Below the pieces are notes generated by a model. That model was given only the letters and a program-made list of their open reading frames with translations. It was not told the origin of the DNA and did not search any database. From NCBI GenBank assembly GCA_017354895.1, contig CP071494.1, forward strand, positions 2,294,001-2,358,000: a stretch of 64,000 nt of DNA, in the 5' to 3' direction. The stretch comes from Podospora comata (lineage: Eukaryota > Ascomycota > Sordariomycetes > Sordariales > Podosporaceae). The translations under genes and the position numbers were made by a program. Shown here piece after piece: positions 40,827-48,766 of this stretch. Within the stretch, counting starts at the first letter, position 1, and each line of letters starts with the position of its first letter.

Positions 40827-41351
40827 CTAGTGCTGGTTCTTGTGCTCGTGTTGTTCTTGGTCTGTTGGCTGCCGGTGCTTGCCTTGTTAGCGTTGGAAGT
40901 GCGTGCGAAGTGGGAGTGGGCTGTGACGACTCACCAGCAGTTGTACTACTGGGTGAGGGTGAGGGATTTGGGCTTGTACATTTGGGACAACAAGATGATG
41001 ACGGGGAGGGTGGTGTTGTGGGGGGTGGTTGGGTGGGCCAACTGGGCGAGGTTTGGGCTGGAGATCAACAAGAACAAGAAGAACGGGTACAGGAACCGGA
41101 AGGAACAGAGGCATTTCCAGAGGGGGTATGAAGGGCAGAGGGGGTTTTGGGGTGGGAGAAAGGTGGAAGAGGTGGTGGAGGATAAGGAGCATGATTACCG
41201 AAAGGCGTTGAGGGAGAGTAGGGTGTATGCGGGCAGGAGGGAGTTTGAGGGGAGGAGGGAACACAAGGTTAGGGATTATGAGAGCCGGAGAGATTACGGG
41301 AGTCGGAGGGAGCACAGAGAGAAGAGGGAGTATGATGACCGCAGGGAGTGA
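40827..41351 (+). CDS. Possible readthrough extension of the SMAP gene, or a separate small ORF
   Basis: 174 codons directly behind the TGA of the SMAP gene, same frame, ending at TGA 41349-41351. It has no ATG until codon 57 (40995), so it is hard to explain as a separate unspliced gene. Codon third positions are mostly G or C, and the residues look protein-like. A hydrophobic segment of about 23 residues (LVLVLVLVLFLVCWLPVLAL and on) starts at once and would act as a membrane anchor. An aromatic stretch (TTHQQLYYWVRVRDLGLYIW, VVLWGVVGWANWARFGL) follows, then a very basic and acidic tail with repeated RREY/RREH elements ending YDDRRE. I know no family for it. Its expression is inferred only. 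Confidence 0.5.
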   Translation, partial: LVLVLVLVLFLVCWLPVLALLALEVRAKWEWAVTTHQQLYYWVRVRDLGLYIWDNKMMTGRVVLWGVVGWANWARFGLEINKNKKNGYRNRKEQRHFQRGYEGQRGFWGGRKVEEVVEDKEHDYRKALRESRVYAGRREFEGRREHKVRDYESRRDYGSRREHREKREYDDRRE

Positions 41352-41770
41352 AAAGTCCGGGGATTAGCTGTAAATACAATGCTGCAAACTTGGGTCCATT
41401 TCGGTGCTGGAACACCAGCACGGTATATGAGATATGTATACAGAGAAGAACAAGAACTCCAAAAGGCAAATCAATGGCTTTTTTCTTGGCCAATATGACA
41501 AAACAAAATAAACGCACAAAAAAAAAAAGACATGGCACAACAAGATGCGCAAACAAAATGGTTTGGCAACCTCCAGCCAGCGTCCGCTACCCTTCCTTGA
41601 TGGGTGTCCCATCCCATCTCCGCGACCCGGTGTTTTTGGTGTGTATGCCCCCTCTGGCAGCATGGCTTTCAAAAGCTCGGCGGGAATGTATATTTCCTCT
41701 CCACCGCTCCTCTCAAATTTCCCGGTTCGGTGTACAAATTGGCGTTTCGTGGTAGTAGTTGGTGGGCTAT
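41352..41770. other. Convergent 3' flanks
   Basis: About 420 bases. A-run at 41518-41529. No gene seen. Confidence 0.45.
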
Positions 41771-42121
41771 TTACCGGCCAAAGATACGGCTCAGTGCCTC
41801 AAAGAGGAGACCGCCAAAGATGATGAAGCCTAGGACGCCTGTTTTTTTTTTTGGTTTTATTGTCAGCAATTGCTGGGATATATGGTGTTGGGGGAGGAGA
41901 GAGGACGTACCCAACCACACGGGGCTGATTGGCGACTTGAGCTGCTCCTTGGGGACCTTCTTCTTGATCTGCTCGATGTTCTTGCCCATGCGCGCCTCGT
42001 TCTCCTTGGCGAACTTTTGGTTGGCTCGCCTTTGGGTGGGTGTTTGGGCCTGTTTAGCAGGTGGTGTTAGTTACCGCATGGTAATTGATGTGGTTCGTGG
42101 TGGTGGTAGAGGGCGTACCAT
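41771..42121 (-). CDS. YSY6: RAMP4/SERP1-family ER protein (Ysy6)
   Basis: A tail-anchored protein of the Sec61 translocon, linked to stress protection of new membrane proteins. Exons on the minus strand: 42121-42119 (only the ATG), 42049-41911 and 41838-41771, giving 69 residues; introns of 69 bp (GTACGC) and 72 bp (GTACGT). The protein reads MAQTPTQRRANQKFAKENEA, then RMGKNIEQIKKK, SPISPVWLG and an anchor VLGFIIFGGLLFEALSRIF. Order, size and SPISPVWLG motif fit the family well. The ATG-only first exon is supported because MAQTP follows exactly from the splice and no in-frame ATG exists nearer than residue 22. Confidence 0.93.
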
Positions 42122-42645
42122 TGTGGGAGATGTGGTGTGTTATTTGCTGTGGTGGTGAAGCTCGAGAACGAGGACAGCTATCCTTCTGTGGTGTAGGTTT
42201 GGTTGAAGTTGTGGTTCGTGGCGGAATAAACCCAGCAAGGAAACTGAATTGACTTATCGGCGGGTGGGTATCAAGTCGTTAGGGGGGTTCGTAAAAAGGA
42301 AAGGAGGTGGGAATGGGGGATGTGAATACGAAAGAGACAGAATGGTTAAAGACTGGCCAGATTGCACACACCCCAGCACATATCTCTTACGGAGACCACC
42401 AGTTCAAGGGTCGCGAAGTTCAGGCCATCTGTCGTTGAGCACAGCAGCAAGCAGCCAGCGCGCTATCCACACGCCACGCGGGAGGAGCATGGACCGCCCC
42501 TGTGGGACCTCAGCGGGGCTGGCAGGGCAGGGGTGGGGCCAATCAGTGGTGCTGATCTATCAGCAGCAACGATAACTTCATGTGAAGCGAGTGCTTCTCA
42601 CACCTCTTACCATTATATCTCCTGAGCAGGCCAACAACAAACAAG
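42122..42645. other. Divergent promoter YSY6 / small mitochondrial protein gene
   Basis: About 520 bases with no ORF of note; a GC-rich block with a CCAAT element lies at 42506-42545. Confidence 0.45.
42506..42545 (+). promoter_or_regulatory. GC-rich block with CCAAT element
   Basis: G-rich run (GGGGCTGGCAGGGCAGGGG) ending in GGGGCCAATCAG; CCAAT at 42539-42543, about 105 bases before the ATG at 42646. This fits a housekeeping promoter bound by the CCAAT complex, but it is motif reading only. Confidence 0.35.
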
Positions 42646-43029
42646 ATGTCACCCCTCAGAACAACCCTCCCCCGCCTCCCAGTCTTCAGACGCTCAATCT
42701 TCACCCTCTCACAACTCAGACAATACTCCTCCTCCTCTCAAAAACCCACCTCCCAGACAGGAGTCTTCTACAAAGCCTGGACCAGACCCGTCGCCAAGAC
42801 AGCCCTCCTCGCAGTATTTGTATACCAGCTGGCCTACTGGGGTTGGTCAAAGCTAGAGGTGGATGACATCAAGGAGCAAAAAAAAGGTATTGTACACTTC
42901 ACCCAAAAACCATCAAGAGAAATAACTGACAACTAACAAGAAGACTGAACAAATCCAACAGCCGAGATCATCAGGCTGGAAGCCCAGGTCAAGAAACTGC
43001 AGGATGAGAAGAGGAGAGAGGAGAAATGA
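42646..43029 (+). CDS. Small probable mitochondrial membrane protein
   Basis: Exons 42646-42886 and 42962-43029, 102 residues, intron 75 bp (GTATTG donor, CAACAG acceptor). The N-terminus is rich in Arg, Ser, Leu and without acids (MSPLRTTLPRLPVFRRSIFT), as in a mitochondrial presequence. A single hydrophobic segment, TALLAVFVYQLAYWGW, is followed by a charged coiled-coil end (EIIRLEAQVKKLQDEKRREE). This layout resembles small inner-membrane assembly factors such as Ina17, but I cannot claim homology. Function unknown. Confidence 0.7.
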
Positions 43030-43405
43030 GGCATGAAATCTGTAGAATATACACAACCAAACCCTTTACTTGTAGCAACATGTTCAGTAATGAAGCCCAA
43101 AGAGCTCGGCGATCTACATCTCTCTGTATATGCTCACAATAACCACCTCCGTTCCATTCAAACAACCACCAAACGCCATCCCTCTACAATATCAAAATAA
43201 CATGGTATCCACGCACCGGTCCTTACAGATGATGTACTAGACAAAAAGGAAAAGCCAAAAAACAATCGCTCGTTTACCTGCCCAAAACCCTCATACATGT
43301 TCCCTAATAACGCCATTGCTAAGAAAAAATAAATAAATAAACTAACAAAAAAAAGAAAAAAAAAGAAAAAAAAAAGAAAAGAAAAACCTCATAACCCATA
43401 ACCCA
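43030..43405. other. Convergent 3' flanks before MID1
   Basis: About 375 bases, A-rich on the plus strand. A-runs split by single G at 43347-43385 are the T-rich end of MID1 transcription. No gene seen. Confidence 0.45.
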
Positions 43406-45363
43406 TCAAACCCCCCAAGCCACCCCCATCCCCACCACCGCAGCCAACACCCCCCAACGTACAAGCACCTTACTCTCCCCAGAAGGAATATGCGCACTCC
43501 CCTGGAAATTACAAACCAACTCCCCATTCTCCCTCCTCTGCCCATAATTCCCCTCAAACCCCAGCCCCCCAGGCTGGGGACACCCAAACCCCATACTCGC
43601 CGGACAGCTCCTCACCAAATCATAACACAAGTCCTCACACGGCAGCAACTCTTTATACGGCCCCGGCCTAATCTCCTCGTCTATCCTCGTGTTCCGACTC
43701 GAGTTGAACCGTGTAATGTTCGGCATGCTCCCCAACTCCTCCTTGCTCAGCATCTCCCCGTCCGGGAACGGCTGGGATATCGCCCTGGCTTGCAGATAAG
43801 GGGCGCTGTTGCCAAAGTCTTCGCAGCGAGGGATGGTGACGGAGCAGAGCCAGTTCTTGTAGGCATTGGCGCAGTCGTCGCAGGTCCTGACGAGGGAGTA
43901 CCGCTGTGTGGGCCCAGCTTCGCACTGGATCTGCTGAAGGGTGAGGTTAAAGTTGACGTAGAGCTTGGCCGCGTGGTCGTCGTAGAATCTGGCGAGCTGG
44001 GTCGAGTTGCCAAACGACGGGTTGGAAGGGACGGAGTAAGCTACCTCGTTGCAGAATTCGAGGTCGGTGATGAGGGCGCAGTTGCCGTGATCTATCATAA
44101 TCTCTCATGTTAGCCTCACCACTTCAACAAAAAGACCAAACAAACAAACCCACCCGACTTGGTCGTAAAATCAACCGGCTTGAACACCTCCACCCCCCCG
44201 CCTCCCCCCTGGTCCTCCCCCCCTTCCTGCCTCTTCCCCAAACCCAAACCCACCCCCCTCCTCTCCCTAGCCAAAAAAGCCGTATAGTTCGTATCGGCCC
44301 ACAACCCATTAAAGAAAAACTGCTGCTTCGGCAACCCCCCCATCCCCCGTCTCGTCATACTACTCCTCACCTTCCCCTCCTCCCTCCCCCCCCTCACCCC
44401 CGCAATCATCGCATTCAGCTTCAGCCCACACCACGAACGCTTCAACCCATCCAGCCCCCTATCCGTCTTATTATGTGCAAAAAGCACATACGGATACGGC
44501 TCCATGCTCATAATCTTCTCCTGCACCTCCGGATCCCTCTCCGTCGTCAAGTTGTGCGTGATCAGCAGGGCCCCCTGGGAGTCACTATCCACCCAGATGA
44601 GATCCGCGTCATCCTGATCGTTATACACAAAGTAATACCCCTCCCCCGAGACCGCAATCTCAAAGTTGTATTTCCCCTCAAAAACATCCGACACGTTCGG
44701 CGCGTGAACCGCAATGTAAACATCCTCCGTGGCCGTGAAGTTGAAATTGACAGCCCCCTCCACAAACGGCAACATATGCTGAGTCGACATGTCCGCCAAC
44801 GGTCCGGGAGCCTGATACTCGGCCGACTTTGACACAAAAAGCGTCAACTGCGGCGGTTCCATCTCTTTCGTCTTGTCCGGTTCGATAGCAGTCGGTTGTT
44901 TGCAAGTGTTGACCGAGATGTAGATCGTCCTGCTGGAAGCCTGCCTCTCTCCCAACAGCCCCTCCTCTTCTTGTTCACCTTCACCCTCACCTCTCAACTC
45001 CAACGGCCCCCCCCCTTCCCGCCCAGCAAGAACCGCCAAAGGAAACCAAAACCTCGTCGTGCTCCCCTCCTCCAAGTCCATAGGCGTAGGGTCCGTGTTC
45101 TCCAGCTTCAACAACCCGTCCGCTGCCCGTCCAACGATGCTCCTGTCGAACCCTATGAAATCCGGCTCATACATCGGCCCGCCCGCCGGGAGGTTGGGCG
45201 TAAAATCGAGGTCGTCATCGAATACAATCGGTAACAGCCGCGGCGGCCGGTCGAGCTCGGCAACGGCAAAGTGCGGCGAAAAGAGGCTCAAATACAACAA
45301 AACCAACAAGCAAGACGCAGCAACCGAAGCCGCCAACCGTGACTGCAACGGGCTCAGGTGCAT
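43406..45363 (-). CDS. MID1: Stretch-activated calcium channel subunit Mid1
   Basis: Mid1 works with Cch1 in the high-affinity calcium uptake channel of the fungal plasma membrane. Exons 45363-44154 and 44091-43406, 631 residues; intron 62 bp (GTGGGT). A signal peptide (LAASVAASCLLVLLYLSLFS) opens the protein. The long extracellular region has many N-x-S/T sites. The conserved cysteine-rich end is present: LEFCNEVAYSVPSNPSF, CDDCANAYKNWLCSVTIPRC, and LLPCEDLCYDLVRSCPASMGFGCP. The last 20 residues are hydrophobic (VLVRWGVLAAVVGMGVAWGV), as in other fungal Mid1 proteins. An in-frame ATG at 45405 would add 14 residues before the signal peptide; I prefer the inner start. Confidence 0.94.
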
Positions 45364-45945
45364 CGCGCAGCAAAAGTATCCCCTCGATGATTGGCAAAAG
45401 TTCATTGTTTGTTTGGGCTGTTGTTGTGAAAATATCCCCCGTCTCCGGCGTGGTGGTTGATCTTCGAATGCGCACCCAGAGCAGAGTAGACAGACCCCTG
45501 TAGGTAGGTGACCGAGGGAGGCCGCCCGGTTTATCGTAACATGCTACTACTCTGGAAAAGGGATCATATAGATTCAAAAATGGGCAGCGTGTTTGTGAGG
45601 GAGAAGAAATTGCTCGTACTTTTCGTCAATCGTCGGGTCGTTCGTCGTGGAAAAAAAGGTTCGGATGTGTCTGTGGTGGTGTAAGTGCAGATAGACAATC
45701 TGGAGCATCAGCAGCCGCGTCCAAAGGGTTGATTGATGGTTGCCGCCTCGGCAGCCCGGGCCCTTGCAGTGGCGCCAAGGAACGGGCTGCCAAGAACCCG
45801 ATGGGAATTGGGACAGGGGGCGATCCCACAGAATTACGTATCCTTTCACATGAAACACTGAACCAAAAAAGGTCCATGCTCACCATGTCGATCTATCCAA
45901 AGGATGATGCCATACACGATACACTCCGATATATTCCCCCTCCTG

Positions 45946-45985
<40 letters not shown>

Positions 45986-46442
45986 GGAAAAAAAAAGGCG
46001 GCCGTAGCGTAACCCCTCTCTCTTCTCATCACTCCTTCCTGCTCCATCGCCCCTCCTATTCAGCGTACATACACAGTAGAATCCAAACAGCGCGCACGAA
46101 TCTATTCCGGAAAAAATTGACCAATCCCGAAAGGAAAATCCCACATAAAGGTTGAATCCGTGAGCACCAGTGTACCTAACCCCTCCCTTGAACCCTAGAA
46201 GATACCCTCCCATCCCAAGCCACCATGCATGTGTCTACCATGTCGTCTGGAGTTTCCAACCTTGCCGCCGATCCGCGTGGCCTGCGTCGTAAATCATGTC
46301 CAACGTCAAGAAGGAAACGGGCATCTGAATGCTTTTTGTTGTTTCACTTATCTCCTCGAAGCTAGCTAGACCCCTACGCAAAGCCAAGTAGATATCTGCT
46401 TTGCAGTTTCACAGGAGAGGTCCAGCAACCGATAAGACCCAT
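45364..46442. other. Intergenic, MID1 5' side to YOP1 3' side
   Basis: About 1.08 kb, both flanking genes on the minus strand. It contains the MID1 promoter and a T15-A25 junction at 45946-45985. No supported gene. Confidence 0.45.
45946..45985. repeat. T15-A25 homopolymer junction
   Basis: 15 T followed directly by 25 A, then GG and a further run of A. The first 15 bases on each side form a perfect inverted repeat with no loop. Confidence 0.95.
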
Positions 46443-47217
46443 TTACTCGGTGTGGAGATCGGCCTTCGCGCGGAGGCCGCTGGCGGTGGAGCCAGAGGTC
46501 TGGAAGTGACGGGAGAGGGTAGGGGCGAGGAAGGAGCGGAAGATGATCTCGGCACCCCTGATGTTTTGGTTAGTTTTGGGTAGATGCGGAAGCAAGGGGA
46601 GGCAGCAGCTTACTTGAAGGAAGGGAGAGAGAGCCAGAGAAGGAAGATGAACTTGAAGGTATAATAGAAAGGAACCCAGTAGACGACGCTGATGAAGCTC
46701 TCCAGGACGCTGGAATTGGTTAGTATCAATGTGTTTTTCGGAGCCCGACTTCTTGGGCATCAAACGAAAGGCCTTACGTGAAGAAAGAGAAGACGACCCA
46801 GTACTGCACAAGATGTCAGTCATTGATACCAAAACTTTCAGCACACCATAGACACTTACGGTCAACCATTGGGTATCATCGTGCTTGTCGGCAGAGAACA
46901 AGGCACCGAGGGAGTAGTAGCCGGGGATGACAAAGCCGGCGATGTTGGTCAGGAGCTGACCGCCGAGGTTGAGGAGGATGAGAAAGAAGTAGAGAGCGAC
47001 GGAGCCAAGGACGGCGTAGGCCTTGGGGACACCGGTTTGCTTCTCGAGGTTGATGAGAACGGGGTACTTGGAGAGCTGCGAGACGGTGGTGTGAGTACAA
47101 GCACGAGGCGCAAGGCAACAACAATGTGAGGGGATTCGGATTCGGGCAAAGACGGAAACGCACCTCCTTGTCGAGCTGGCCAACGTAGACCTGGGCCTTA
47201 TCCTGGGGGGAAGACAT
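46443..47217 (-). CDS. YOP1: Yop1 / DP1-REEP5 family ER-shaping protein, 5 exons
   Basis: Yop1 bends ER membrane into tubules with the reticulons. Exons: 47217-47164, 47075-46860, 46803-46778 (26 bases), 46709-46614 and 46557-46443, 168 residues, the same length as the Neurospora type. Introns 88, 56, 68 and 56 bp. Protein order: MSSPQDKAQVYVGQLDKELS, YPVLINLEKQTGVPKAYAVL, GSVALYFFLILLNLGGQLLTN (hairpin 1), GFVIPGYYSLGALFS, DTQWLTYWVVFSFFTVLESF, YWVPFYYTFKFIFLLWLSLP (hairpin 2) and an amphipathic end before the tail SGLRAKADLHTE. The tiny third exon is needed for the conserved YWVVFSFFTVLE. Confidence 0.95.
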
Positions 47218-47827
47218 TGTTGCGAGTTGATATAATGCGATCGTTGAAGATGCTGCTAGCCGGTGTGGATTGTCAGAAGATATTCGGAAGAAGGACGCTC
47301 GAGGTTTTAACGGGCCAGACTCGCAGGTCTGAGGTTGGGCACTGCCCGAGTGGGGAGTGCTTCAGGAGAGTAGGAACAGGAGAGGGCCCGGCAATTTCGG
47401 CGGGGAAGCTCTGGCTGGGCCACGAGCTCGTCGCACGCCTCAAAATACCCTTTTGGATCTTGACAAGGCCGGGGAGGGCAGGGAGGAAGAATGAGGGGCT
47501 TACCTGGTACTTTTGTTGCGAAAAAAAAGTTGAGTGAGGTGCTAGTGATGGGCTATGTTGCAAGAGCAAAAGTGTGTTTTTCTGTAACTGTGTGTCGGGA
47601 GGTTGGGAGCTCAGGAGGTGAGAGGAGCCGATTTGTTATCGGAATGGAGCCGAACGACGGTGGGAGGGTGGATGCAAGGTGAGCAATGACGACTGATACG
47701 TGTGCACTTGGCAGCTCTCTTCTCTTGTTTTCAAACTCGAGTCCGAAGGAGGGGTAGTCACGTGCTCTCTTTCATAGAAGTTACAGTCACATAGGCTATC
47801 TCCACCCCTGCTGACATCTAATTCTCT
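47218..47827. other. Intergenic, YOP1 5' side to tRNA
   Basis: About 610 bases of YOP1 promoter. No ORF with a family motif and no named regulatory element. Confidence 0.4.
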
Positions 47828-47901
47828 GGTTTCGTGGTGTAGTTGGTTATCACGTCAGTCTAACACACTGAAGGTCTCCAGTTCGAGCCTGGACGAAATC
47901 A
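47828..47901 (+). tRNA. tRNA-Val (anticodon AAC)
   Basis: 74 bases that fold as a full cloverleaf. Acceptor stem GGTTTCG pairs with CGAAATC, with one G-T pair and discriminator A. The A-box-like sequence TGGTGTAGTTGG lies in the D arm. The anticodon stem TCAGT/ACTGA closes the loop CTAACAC, reading AAC. The T arm has GTTCGAGCC (B box). No intron. CCA is not encoded, as is normal for eukaryotes. A T6 run follows at 47912. Confidence 0.97.
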
Positions 47902-48766
47902 ACCAGATATCTTTTTTGACATTTTTGGTTCAGTCATTTCCAGTTCAGATCTTATCTTTTTATCTTGCTCAGACATTTGGACCTGACCTTTCCCATGACC
48001 ACGCTGTGATGCGCGTCTGCACACACGGCCCGTTGACACAGACAGCAGGTGACAGTGATTGACTGATGTATGGAAAGAGACAATATGTGCCTAATCGAGG
48101 TTATTATCAGCTCAACGCGAACCGTGTCTACCAAGTCTAAAATTCCAGGCATTGGTCTTCTGAAGTATACAGCTGCATACTTGCTCGCTTCTTGATGTGC
48201 ACAGCTACCCGATTGATATTGAGAAACACTGTTCAGGCCACCGATGAAAGATATCCCAGATCAGAAGAGATACACTACGAGACGGGATGCAACTCATGAT
48301 ATCAGCAGCATGTCTGTCTGCCACTGTTTTCATCTCAAAGACGTTGTTGTTTCTGTCGAGGTCGTGAAGCGAGCCAATGGCACAGCGTCAGCCAGCAATG
48401 TGGGGGGTGGATGATGGGTGGTGGTACGTGCGGGGAGGATGACCACAAGGAGGCTGGAGCGCATTGCCCCGAGCAGCGCCTGTGTTTGTTGATTTCTTTC
48501 TCTCCTCATCCCGTGGAAAATGCGCAAGACTTGCTGAGCACCAACGCCGCTTACCGCGCTGCACGTTCCGCTCCACCTGCACCTGCACCGCGCCGAACAG
48601 ACAACCTCCATATCGAATAGATCGAGTATCGCGTATCCAGGTCGCCTTTGCGTCCATCATATCTCCATTGTCGCAACCAGGCAGGGTGTCCATCTTGGTG
48701 TTTTGAGCTAGCTAGCCGACAGACCAAAGCAAAGCAAAGCATTGCCTGTCGACGAAAGCGGTGGCA
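47902..48766. other. Intergenic, tRNA to RFX gene
   Basis: About 865 bases. Promoter and leader of the RFX gene; short ORFs only, and repeated AAAGC (48726-48742) just before the ATG. Confidence 0.4.
47912..47917 (+). terminator. RNA polymerase III terminator (T6)
   Basis: Run of six T, 10 bases after the tRNA-Val 3' end, the standard Pol III stop. Confidence 0.85.

Noticed and set aside
45961-45985. Retroposon tail at the A25 run
   Set aside because: It is preceded directly by T15 with no element body; junction artefact or simple homopolymer is more likely.
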